Assembly (NCBI GenBank): GCA_903932565.1
Contig: CAIZGQ010000822.1
Span: 1 to 5,763 of the forward strand
Direction of reading: 5' to 3'
DNA: 5,763 nucleotides
Source: an uncultured Hyphomicrobiales bacterium
GTDB lineage: Bacteria; Pseudomonadota; Alphaproteobacteria; Rhizobiales; Beijerinckiaceae
A program made the translations under genes and the position numbers. Below the pieces are notes generated by a model. The model was not told where the DNA came from and did no database searches. It saw only the letters and a program-made list of their open reading frames with translations. Shown one piece after another: positions 1-4,906 of the stretch (position 1 is its first letter; every line of letters begins with the position of its first letter).

Positions 1-140
1 CGTTCACACCCCAATGGAGCGTCCCTTACCATCCGCCGACGAAGGGCTGCATCTGCCCGCCCACGTCAGAACAAACGTGCCAGCGCGTGGTCTGCGGGCG
101 CAAGGATCATTCCCCACCCCCACGGACAGGAGATAAGTGA
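1..140 (+). CDS. C-terminal end of a phage protein with a four-Cys tail (partial)
   Basis: The reading frame with codons starting at base 3 is open from the window edge to a TGA at 138-140 and gives 45 residues. It ends with the pattern C-I-C-P-P, then C and C-G-R-K: visible residues Cys16, Cys18, Cys26 and Cys31, spaced CxC-x7-C-x4-C. Short tails of this kind occur at the ends of small phage accessory proteins, and four cysteines could bind a metal, but that is inference. The stop forms a TGATG overlap with the ATG of the next gene at 140, which supports this frame over the two other frames that are also open here. The start lies outside the window and the function is unknown. Confidence 0.55.
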   Translation, partial: FTPQWSVPYHPPTKGCICPPTSEQTCQRVVCGRKDHSPPPRTGDK

Positions 141-526
141 TGGATGGCGTCATTAATGAATTGCGAGAGCTTCAGGCGTGGCTGATTTTTCAAGACCAGC
201 CAGAATTTTTTGACGCGGTTAAAGCGGCCATCGCAGCCCTGTCTGCCCCACCAGAGCCTAAGGCAGAGCCGGTGGCGTGGAAGTGCGATGCGCTGATTTC
301 GATGGACCCAGACGACGTGGAATACTGGACGACCAAGGGCTTCCCCGTCACGCCCCTCTACGCCCATCCCCCAGCCCCACCAGAGGGGTGGGTGATGGTG
401 CCGAGGGAGCCAACTGACGCAATGGAGGAAGCCGGGTTGGACGCCGACGACACGGCAAGCCGAGTTGACCTTGTATGGTCAGTCATGATTTCAGCCGCCC
501 CACCAGCACCGGAGACGCCGGAGTGA
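140..526 (+). CDS. Three-module Pro-linked phage accessory protein, 128 aa
   Basis: A hypothetical protein of a type common in early/accessory regions of proteobacterial phages; its function is unknown. The start is ATG 140, with AGGAGA at 128-133 (6-base spacer) and a TGATG overlap with the upstream stop; a GTG at 137 is also in frame but lies too close to the Shine-Dalgarno site. Three segments can be seen. Residues 1-35 are helical with an AAIAAL stretch. Residues about 39-78 end in PLYAHPP. Residues about 82-118 begin with GWVMVPREPTDAM and end in a helix (WSVMISAAP). Each segment is followed by an Ala-Pro-Pro linker (residues 36-38, 79-81 and 120-122) encoded by the same ten bases. The GWVMVP and PLYAHPP segments recur as modules in unrelated phage proteins, so this looks like a mosaic. 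The protein is acidic and has no TM segment or signal peptide. It overlaps the next gene by 4 bases (GTGA). Confidence 0.8.
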   Translation: MDGVINELRELQAWLIFQDQPEFFDAVKAAIAALSAPPEPKAEPVAWKCDALISMDPDDVEYWTTKGFPVTPLYAHPPAPPEGWVMVPREPTDAMEEAGLDADDTASRVDLVWSVMISAAPPAPETPE

Positions 527-762
527 GTGCCGCTATCAAATTTGTAGTGCGGTCTGGTCATGGCGATTGCGATTGCTGCGGATCGTACAGTTGGGAAACT
601 GTGGAAGTGTTTCGCGATGGGGAAATGATTCTGTTCCACCAAGGCGACGGACATTTAGGCGGGGGAGAGTGGCATTCATGGCAACAAGCCATGCAGAAAA
701 TTCTTCCGGCTTTGGGTTTTTCCGTTGAGGTGGACGAAGAGTTTCAAGGATGGGACGAGTGA
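523..762 (+). CDS. Small Cys/Gly/His-rich hypothetical phage protein, 79 aa
   Basis: I do not recognise the function. The start is GTG 523, which overlaps the previous stop as GTGA (523-526), with GGAG at 511-514 and an 8-base spacer. An in-frame ATG at 475 lies inside the upstream gene, and the residues it would add are only a shadow of that gene. The protein begins with a beta-rich stretch (IKFVVRSGHG), then D-C-D-C-C-G near residues 14-19, a strand pair ending in FRDGEMILFH, and a Gly-rich GDGHLGGGEWHSW segment. A helix (QQAMQKILPALGF) and an acidic tail follow. The close cysteines and histidines could bind a metal, but no standard zinc-finger spacing is present. It lies in the short operon leading to xis and int, so it is probably an accessory or early phage protein. 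It ends in a GTGA overlap with the excisionase-like gene. Confidence 0.75.
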   Translation: MSAAIKFVVRSGHGDCDCCGSYSWETVEVFRDGEMILFHQGDGHLGGGEWHSWQQAMQKILPALGFSVEVDEEFQGWDE

Positions 763-1163
763 CCCGCTCCACGCTCTCCAGGCAGATTGATGTGATGATG
801 CGTACAGCCGTCGTCATGACCTTTGCAGAAGTCTGCACAGCCCTGCGCGTCAGTGGCCCGACCCTGCGTGGCATTATCGCATCTGGTGAGTTGCGCGCCC
901 GCAAGGTGGGCGCATCATGGCGCATCCGTTCCGACGACCTGGAGGCTTACCTGTGCAGCTATACAAGCGGGGCCGGTTCTATCACTTCGACTTCTGGCTT
1001 AACGGTGAACGTCACCGCGGATCGACCAAGCTCGAAAAGAAAGCGGACGCGCAAAGGTACGTCGAGCAATACCGAACAGATGCCGTCCTGGGAAAAACTG
1101 CTGAACGGATCACGGTCGGGAAAGCGGCGCACATCTGGTTCGAACGTCACGCCAGCCACCTGA
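759..1163 (+). CDS. xis: Excisionase-family HTH DNA-binding protein with long C-terminal extension
   Basis: A predicted DNA-binding recombination directionality factor that would steer the adjacent integrase toward excision. Residues about 20-65 form a MerR/HTH_17-type winged helix: TFAEVCTALRVSGPTLRGII (helix-turn-helix), then ELRARKVGASWRIRSDDLEAYL (wing and last helix). This is the standard 'excisionase family' domain. The start is taken as GTG 759, giving a GTGA overlap with the upstream stop and AAGGA at 746-750 (8-base spacer); ATG 750 and ATG 795/798 are alternatives. The domain ends near base 951, where family members usually stop. The frame stays open for about 70 more codons, through 211 bases that also encode the integrase N-terminus. 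That extension is Ser/Thr/Arg/Lys-rich with no recognisable fold. Either the tail is real and overprinted or a stop is missing. The symbol is functional, not based on a sequence match. Confidence 0.75.
   Translation: MTRSTLSRQIDVMMRTAVVMTFAEVCTALRVSGPTLRGIIASGELRARKVGASWRIRSDDLEAYLCSYTSGAGSITSTSGLTVNVTADRPSSKRKRTRKGTSSNTEQMPSWEKLLNGSRSGKRRTSGSNVTPAT
941..945 (+). promoter_or_regulatory. Ribosome binding site for integrase
   Basis: GGAGG stands 7 bases before GTG 953 and lies inside the excisionase frame. It decides the integrase start: the in-frame ATG at 917 is also available, but the residues it adds are the shadow of the excisionase wing and it has no comparable site. Confidence 0.7.
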
Positions 1164-2032
1164 AGAGCGCGCGCACCATAGCGTTCCGCCTGCGTGTCCT
1201 GTGGCGTCATCTTGACCCTGACACCCTCGTATCGGATCTGACAGCCGACCACGTTGCCGAGGCGATCCAGACCCGCCGGGTGGACGAGACGCACAATGGC
1301 CGCATCCCGACCAATGCCACCATAAACCGCGACATCATCGACAACCTTCGCCCGATCCTGTCCTACGCGGACGAGGTGCTTGCCCAGCCGGTCAATCGGA
1401 TCAAATGGACGCGCCTGCGCCTGGAAGAGGCCGAGCCACGCAGCCGGGAGTTTACGCCCGCTGAATTGTCCGCATGGCGTCAGGGTCTGCCGGAGTGGCA
1501 CCGCCCGCTGTTTGACTTCATGGCGCGTTACGGGGTGCGGTTGAGCGAAGCCTATTTCACTCCCGACGACGTGAAGCCGGAGGCCGGGGTTGTCACCCTT
1601 CGAGATCGGAAGAACAACAAGGCTTTGGCGCTTCCCCTGCTTGACGAGGACATGCGCGACCTTGCCGCCAGGGCAACACGCGCAAAAGTTTCCGGGTTGG
1701 ACACGGTATGGTTCAGGGAGAAGGACGGGCGATTGGTGCCATCACACTGGCGGGCGTTTCAATCAGCCTCCAGAAAGGCGCTACAGACCGCATCAGTGGC
1801 TGACGCTCGCCCGGCCCACGATCTGCGTCACCATGCCGCCACGGCTCTTCTGAGGGCGACAGGCAACACCCTGCTGGTGCAACACGCCCTTGGACATGAC
1901 GACGTGAAGTCCACTGCCCGATATGCCCACGTCTCGACGGAAGATGTGCGCGCAGGATTTGAGCGCGCTTATCCCCACAATGCGCCGGGGAAGAAGGCAA
2001 AAAAGCGTGCAATATCAAATGGAAATGGGTAA
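953..2032 (+). CDS. int: Phage tyrosine integrase (site-specific recombinase), 359 aa
   Basis: Catalyses recombination between attP and a chromosomal attB, using a tyrosine nucleophile and no high-energy cofactor. Starting at GTG 953, residues about 1-50 (LYKRGRFYHFDFWLNGERHRGSTK) form an arm-type DNA-binding region. Residues about 55-150 form the helical core-binding domain, and about 165-340 the catalytic domain. All catalytic positions are visible: Arg196 in ARYGVRLSE, the beta-hairpin Lys at 220 or 223 in RKNNKALALPL, His289 and Arg292 in HDLRHHAATAL, His315 in LGHDD, and Tyr324 in TARYAHV (TAT at 1922-1924). A Lys-rich tail follows. The length is normal for the family, so the protein should be active. 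It is the last gene of the + strand operon, and the first 211 bases are shared with the excisionase frame. The tRNA-Leu fragment 12 bases beyond its stop is its likely target sequence. Confidence 0.95.
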   Translation: MQLYKRGRFYHFDFWLNGERHRGSTKLEKKADAQRYVEQYRTDAVLGKTAERITVGKAAHIWFERHASHLKSARTIAFRLRVLWRHLDPDTLVSDLTADHVAEAIQTRRVDETHNGRIPTNATINRDIIDNLRPILSYADEVLAQPVNRIKWTRLRLEEAEPRSREFTPAELSAWRQGLPEWHRPLFDFMARYGVRLSEAYFTPDDVKPEAGVVTLRDRKNNKALALPLLDEDMRDLAARATRAKVSGLDTVWFREKDGRLVPSHWRAFQSASRKALQTASVADARPAHDLRHHAATALLRATGNTLLVQHALGHDDVKSTARYAHVSTEDVRAGFERAYPHNAPGKKAKKRAISNGNG

Positions 2033-2044
2033 TGTAGCGGAGTT

Positions 2045-2083
2045 ACCTAAATCCAGTGCGTCTACCAGTTCCGCCACATCCGC
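2045..2083 (-). pseudogene. 5' half of tRNA-Leu(UAG); putative phage attachment core
   Basis: Read on the - strand, the 39 bases follow the 5' half of bacterial tRNA-Leu(UAG) in order: 7-base acceptor strand GCGGATG, TG at positions 8-9, D arm with GCG/CGC stem and TGGTAGA loop, A26, anticodon-stem strand CTGGA, and loop TTTAGGT (2051-2045) with anticodon TAG. The next bases are AACTC instead of the TCCAG needed to close the anticodon stem. No variable arm, T arm or CCA end follows, so it cannot make a tRNA. The match stops exactly after the anticodon loop, a usual strand-exchange point for tyrosine integrases, and int ends 12 bases away, so this is read as an att site. The class assignment is firm from the pattern; the att role is inferred. 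Confidence 0.85.
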
Positions 2084-2102
2084 AAACCGTTCCCGGCGTT
2101 GC

Positions 2103-2132
2103 CCTATAAGGCTTTCTGTCTGGGGTTGGCAA
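2103..2132 (-). promoter_or_regulatory. Possible tRNA promoter upstream of the tRNA-Leu fragment
   Basis: On the - strand TTGCCA (2132-2127) and TATAGG (2108-2103) are separated by 18 bases, a reasonable sigma70-type pair. They are followed by a GC-rich stretch (GCAACGCCGGG) and the tRNA 5' end 19 bases beyond the -10 element. A GC-rich discriminator is typical of stable-RNA promoters. If real, the element carries the promoter as well as the 5' half of the tRNA gene. The -10 match is only four of six. Confidence 0.4.
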
Positions 2133-2180
2133 CTGGTTGCGTCGCAGAACACCGCAAGAACGAGAAAGGCAATTCAAACC

Positions 2181-2774
2181 GTGACCGACACAAAATCCCC
2201 CACACAAAGTTCCGGGATTGTTCCGCCTGGGCACAAGCCGAAATACGGTGCCGCAACGCATTACGTCTATCTGATGGAAAACGGATCGGGCGCTGTGAAA
2301 ATTGGCCACACCAAAGATCCGATCAAACGGATCGTTACCATTCGCAGCGGATCAAGCACCCGTGTCGAACTTGTCAAAACGTGGGAGATGACCCGCGGGG
2401 CGGCTTTGAATGTCGAAGAGGAAGCGCACCGGCTTTTGTCATATGCGCGCCTGTCCGGGGAATGGTTTAAGGTTTCTCCAGCTTATGCCGAATCAATCCT
2501 TACCGCCCTCACCTCCCGTGGCGGTGACGCAGAGAGCCTTGCCCTGACGTTGCGGGCGATGGACACAATTCTTCAAATTAGGGACCGGCTGGAAAAACGA
2601 TCCAAGGTGACAAATGCTAAAGGCCGTGAGGCGGTGGACGTTTTGAAAAACCAAATCCAACAACTTCGGAACGCGGAAAAATGCCTGACAGATGTGGCTC
2701 TGGACCTTGGCTTAAACGATGTGTGGGCAGCGTTTATAGCGGGACGCGAAACAATCCCGAAACCAGGCGTCTAA
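2181..2774 (+). CDS. GIY-YIG family (T5orf172/MUG113-like) nuclease-domain protein, 197 aa
   Basis: A predicted GIY-YIG-fold protein of the T5orf172/MUG113 group, found in phages and mobile elements. Members are presumed DNA endonucleases, but few have been tested. Residues about 27-98 carry the fold: YVYL (28-31) in place of GIY, KIG (40-42) in place of YIG, the helix Arg in DPIKR (Arg50), Glu80/Glu81 and His83 in VEEEAH, and the family-typical GEWF (93-96). Residues 120-175 are helical and charged (RDRLEKRSKV, LKNQIQQLRNAEK), possibly coiled coil, and of unknown role. The start is GTG 2181 with AAAGG at 2165-2169 (11-base spacer, weak). The open frame reaches back to 1923, but that part crosses int and the tRNA fragment and is not credible. 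It converges on the phosphoesterase gene, with 35 bases between the two stops and no clear terminator. Confidence 0.75.
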   Translation: MTDTKSPTQSSGIVPPGHKPKYGAATHYVYLMENGSGAVKIGHTKDPIKRIVTIRSGSSTRVELVKTWEMTRGAALNVEEEAHRLLSYARLSGEWFKVSPAYAESILTALTSRGGDAESLALTLRAMDTILQIRDRLEKRSKVTNAKGREAVDVLKNQIQQLRNAEKCLTDVALDLGLNDVWAAFIAGRETIPKPGV

Positions 2775-2809
2775 CCTTTGGGGAAGGTGTGGCAGGGGGC
2801 ACTTGTGAT

Positions 2810-4009
2810 CTATCGCAGCCCCAGCCGCCCGGCACCCTTAGTTTCAAAGCCGTTCAGGATTGCCGCCGACACCGTGAACCTGACGGCCTCGCCGCCGTCC
2901 ACATGATAGACAATTGCGCGAGTGTCCCGCATGGACCTGTAGCCCTTGCCCCGGTGCCACTTGTCAGACTTGGCCAGTGTGCGCAGGCTTTCAATCCGCG
3001 TGCTCTGATACTCTTGCACCGTGTCATGGTGGATATGCCCCATCCACACGTAGCGGAACTCGCACAGGTGCCAGACTTCCCGGCAGTCATTGGACAGGAC
3101 GCCATGAATGTCTTGGGACTTGATCTTGTCCCCGTGATGCGCAGCAATCAGGTTTTTGCCGAAGGTGGTCCACCACAGATAATCCCGCGACAGACGCACC
3201 GTCACGCGAGGGTGATTGTCGAAAAACATGGACACAGCCACGGCCACGGCAAACGCTGCGTCCGGGTCGTGGTTCCCCGGCAGAATCCATAGCTCGACCT
3301 GTTCGTGGCGTTCCAGCGCCCGCGTAGCTGCATAGGCAATGGCGCGAGAGCATGACAGAAAGGCTGCGCCGAATCCCCGCCCGTCCACGTCCAGCATGTT
3401 GCGATTTTGGGGGGTGAGGGCAGACCCATCATTGGCGTGGGTGTTGTCTCCGATGAATCTGAGAATGGCTTTTTCCGTGCGCGGCATTCGGCTGACCATT
3501 TCGTCAATTCCGGCGCGCGTCAAGCGATCAGCATCGTCTATGCTGGTATCTTCCCCACCATCTTCCACAGATGAGCCAAGGCCGAAATGTGGGTCTCCAA
3601 ACCAGTAGGTTGCCAGAAGATCCGATGCTGCATGGTCTGGCTTGTCCACCAAGGGAGACATGCCCCGAACGTCGTCACAGACAAAATTGGTAAAGGCTTC
3701 CAGTTCTGCGCGGATACGCCCCTGTTCCGGGTGCTGGCGTTCCCACACCCGCTCCACGCCCTCAGGACCGCGCTGGATCGTTACTTTGCCCATTCGGAAT
3801 CCGGGAGCTACACCGGAATCAAAATGCCCTGGAGCGTGTCCCTCACGGGCGGCACGGGTGCGGACAATTTGCAATACGCGGTCAACATACCTGACGTTGA
3901 CATTCAAATGGAGTGCGGCTTTTCGGCTACCACCTTGGCTTAATACTGCATCAATAATTTCAGCTTGGCGAGGCGTGGCATATTGCTTTAGCTCTTCGCT
4001 GATCGGCAT
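2810..4009 (-). CDS. Phage metallophosphoesterase with N-terminal HTH-like region, 399 aa
   Basis: A calcineurin-like metallophosphoesterase expected to use two metal ions to hydrolyse phosphomonoesters or phosphodiesters; its substrate is unknown. The motifs appear in order: D-x-H at Asp139/His141 (FGDPHFG), GDN at 187-189 (FIGDNTHAND), GNHD at 245-248, His-His-Gly-Asp at 291-294, and GHIHHD at 324-329. That is the complete metal-ligand set. Residues about 10-55 (TPRQAEIIDAV, then GGSRKAALHLNVNVRYVDRVL) resemble a helix-turn-helix like those of terminase small subunits, giving a possible DNA-binding front end. Residues 60-130 are a less clear linker. The start is ATG 4009. It has no strong Shine-Dalgarno site but forms TAATG with the upstream stop, so translation is probably coupled. 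It is the last gene of the lysis-type operon, where it could process nucleic acid or a cell-wall phosphate, but nothing here decides this. Confidence 0.9.
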   Translation of the reverse strand: MPISEELKQYATPRQAEIIDAVLSQGGSRKAALHLNVNVRYVDRVLQIVRTRAAREGHAPGHFDSGVAPGFRMGKVTIQRGPEGVERVWERQHPEQGRIRAELEAFTNFVCDDVRGMSPLVDKPDHAASDLLATYWFGDPHFGLGSSVEDGGEDTSIDDADRLTRAGIDEMVSRMPRTEKAILRFIGDNTHANDGSALTPQNRNMLDVDGRGFGAAFLSCSRAIAYAATRALERHEQVELWILPGNHDPDAAFAVAVAVSMFFDNHPRVTVRLSRDYLWWTTFGKNLIAAHHGDKIKSQDIHGVLSNDCREVWHLCEFRYVWMGHIHHDTVQEYQSTRIESLRTLAKSDKWHRGKGYRSMRDTRAIVYHVDGGEAVRFTVSAAILNGFETKGAGRLGLR

Positions 4010-4275
4010 TAGTGAGTAGCCGCCGTTCTTGCCTCTAGCTGACGCTCAATCCGCTGGACAGCCTCGTCCATGGATTTTGTGCGCTCATCAATTCTGGCAA
4101 TGTCTTCGCCTTGATGGCTGGCTGCTGTGGCTTTGGTTTCAAGAGCCGCCACCCGAGCCGCAAGCTGCGAAAGCTGCCATACGCCGGTAGCTGTCTGGAA
4201 CATGATGGCGAGCGCCAGACTGATGACCTCAACCCGTAAGAACCCAGAAACTTTGGCAGGGGACACGTCGCTCAT
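4009..4275 (-). CDS. Small membrane-anchored coiled-coil phage protein, 88 aa
   Basis: I do not recognise a named family. The start is ATG 4275, which overlaps the lipoprotein stop as ATGA (4 bases); an upstream in-frame ATG at 4404 only adds a shadow of the lipoprotein gene. After a short N-terminus, residues about 17-36 (VISLALAIMFQTATGVWQL) form one TM helix. Residues about 37-82 form a charged amphipathic helix (LAARVAALETKA, then IDERTKSMDEAVQRIERQLEAR) with heptad-like spacing. An N-terminal anchor with a helical tail resembles inner-membrane phage lysis accessory proteins and i-spanins, so it could partner the preceding lipoprotein. It sits between that lipoprotein and the phosphoesterase, and its stop is shared in the TAATG junction at 4011-4007. 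Confidence 0.8.
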   Translation of the reverse strand: MSDVSPAKVSGFLRVEVISLALAIMFQTATGVWQLSQLAARVAALETKATAASHQGEDIARIDERTKSMDEAVQRIERQLEARTAATH

Positions 4276-4505
4276 GGCCAATTTCCACACCATGCGGAAC
4301 GGGCTGCGTTCTGTTCCTGAATGCCCTTCACGGTCTCTTCCGTGTCGTCCCCGATCCGGCGTGGATTGTGCAACAGGTAGCTTTGCGGCTTCCATGTTCT
4401 GCACACCTTATCCGGCGCGATTGTTAGGGTCGGTCGCGGCGATGACTGACACCCCGCTAGCGTCAACAGCCCGCACAGCAGCGTCAGCCTTTTTACCCAA
4501 TTCAT
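4272..4505 (-). CDS. Rz1-like lipoprotein, candidate outer-membrane spanin, 77 aa
   Basis: A predicted outer-membrane lipoprotein for the last step of phage lysis, in which an o-spanin joins an inner-membrane partner to fuse or disrupt the outer membrane. The start ATG 4505 has AAGGG at 4516-4512 with a 6-base spacer, better than the upstream ATG 4526. Residues 1-18 are a signal peptide (VKR charge, then LTLLCGLLTLAG) with lipobox LAGC and acylated Cys19. The mature part is 59 residues. It starts with a Pro-containing stretch (SSPRPTLTIAP), has Cys35 in DKVCRTW and Cys73 in WCGNWP, and contains an EETVKGIQEQNAAR helix of the kind found in phage Rz1-type proteins. It overlaps the upstream TM protein gene by 98 bases in another frame, the classic Rz/Rz1 layout. 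The lipoprotein nature is clear; the o-spanin role is inferred. Confidence 0.85.
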   Translation of the reverse strand: MNWVKRLTLLCGLLTLAGCQSSPRPTLTIAPDKVCRTWKPQSYLLHNPRRIGDDTEETVKGIQEQNAARSAWCGNWP

Positions 4506-4635
4506 CTGACGCCCTTTTTGACGCAAGGTTTACTTCAGCGGTCACAGCCTCACGCGCCACGACTTCTGTTCGGTTGGCACGGGAATCCAGAAAGTTCTTC
4601 CAGAGCCCCAGCACCAGGGAGATCAACCAGCCCAT
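4408..4635 (-). CDS. Short TM-plus-helix protein, candidate inner-membrane spanin, 75 aa
   Basis: The N-terminus is a short hydrophobic helix (WLISLVLGLW, residues 3-12). It is followed by a long charged helix (NFLDSRANRTEVVAREAVTA, then LASKRASDELGKKADAAVRAV) and a short disordered tail. This single anchor with a periplasmic helix is the i-spanin/Rz plan, though 75 residues is short against about 150 for lambda Rz. The start ATG 4635 overlaps the preceding stop as TGATG and has no Shine-Dalgarno site of its own, so translation is probably coupled. The last 98 bases overlap the lipoprotein gene in another frame, as in Rz/Rz1 pairs. An alternative is that this is a holin-like or other membrane protein and the 88-aa TM protein downstream is the true spanin partner. 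Confidence 0.75.
   Translation of the reverse strand: MGWLISLVLGLWKNFLDSRANRTEVVAREAVTAEVNLASKRASDELGKKADAAVRAVDASGVSVIAATDPNNRAG
4512..4516 (-). promoter_or_regulatory. Ribosome binding site for the Rz1-like lipoprotein
   Basis: AAGGG on the - strand, 6 bases before ATG 4505 and inside the upstream TM protein gene. It allows independent initiation of the overlapping lipoprotein frame and fixes its start. Confidence 0.55.
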
Positions 4636-4841
4636 CAGGCGGGCTTGGACGCAGCCACAGCGGCGTTGAGATTGTCCGCAAGGGTGCCAAGCTGTTGAGC
4701 CACGGCCAGCACCGCCGGATCATTGGCAGAGGCGGCGTTAGTGATTTCCTTGGCCAGCACGTCGAGTTGCGCGGTGGCAGCAGCGACGGCAGCTTGCAGG
4801 CCGGTGACGGAGGAGTTCAGGGAGTCGATGGCAGCGGACAT
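4635..4841 (-). CDS. Small Ala-rich helical phage protein, 68 aa
   Basis: I do not recognise a function. The protein is almost all helix-forming, rich in Ala, Leu and Ser, with heptad-like hydrophobic spacing (IDSLNSSVTGLQAAVAAATA, then LDVLAKEI, then VAQQLGTLADNLNAAVAA), and is likely a short coiled coil. It has no TM segment or Cys. Small Ala-rich coiled-coil proteins of this type are common near phage tail and lysis genes. The start is ATG 4841, with AAAGG at 4855-4851 and a 9-base spacer. The frame is open upstream, but those residues are mostly the shadow of the 92-aa gene. The stop overlaps the next start (TGATG at 4637-4633). Confidence 0.75.
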   Translation of the reverse strand: MSAAIDSLNSSVTGLQAAVAAATAQLDVLAKEITNAASANDPAVLAVAQQLGTLADNLNAAVAASKPA

Positions 4842-4889
4842 GTGATCTAACCTTTCAAGGATGAGTTGCAGCAGGCGTTCGGTGTTGTG

Positions 4890-4906
4890 CCGGCTCAAGG
4901 AGCCGG
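4890..4906. other. Perfect 7-bp GC-rich hairpin at a stop codon
   Basis: CCGGCTC and GAGCCGG flank a 3-base loop in a perfect inverted repeat that includes the TGA stop (4897-4895) of the 92-aa protein gene. No T tract follows on either strand, so it is not a standard intrinsic terminator. It could act as an mRNA stability or processing element between two genes of the - strand operon, or simply reflect Pro/Ala codons. Confidence 0.5.

Noticed and set aside
959..1501. - strand 180-codon frame opposite the integrase
   Set aside because: Antisense shadow in GC-rich coding sequence; the integrase on the other strand has all catalytic residues.
2045..2083. Functional tRNA-Leu gene
   Set aside because: The sequence after the anticodon loop cannot pair with the anticodon stem, and no T arm or acceptor 3' strand follows.
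1923..2180. N-terminal extension of the GIY-YIG frame back to ATG 1923
   Set aside because: It would run through the integrase end and the tRNA fragment; the residues look like out-of-frame translation and the fold begins well after GTG 2181.
2774..2788. Bidirectional terminator between the convergent genes
   Set aside because: The best inverted repeat is a 5-bp stem with a G-rich loop and no T tract on either side; too weak to call.
2681..3292. Long + strand open frame of 203 codons opposite the phosphoesterase
   Set aside because: It is antisense to a gene with a full set of metallophosphoesterase motifs, overlaps the end of the GIY-YIG gene, and its product shows no domain or plausible start signal.
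4127..4669. + strand 180-codon frame across the lysis-type genes
   Set aside because: It lies opposite four overlapping small genes with lipobox, TM and coupling evidence; the translated product has no recognisable feature.
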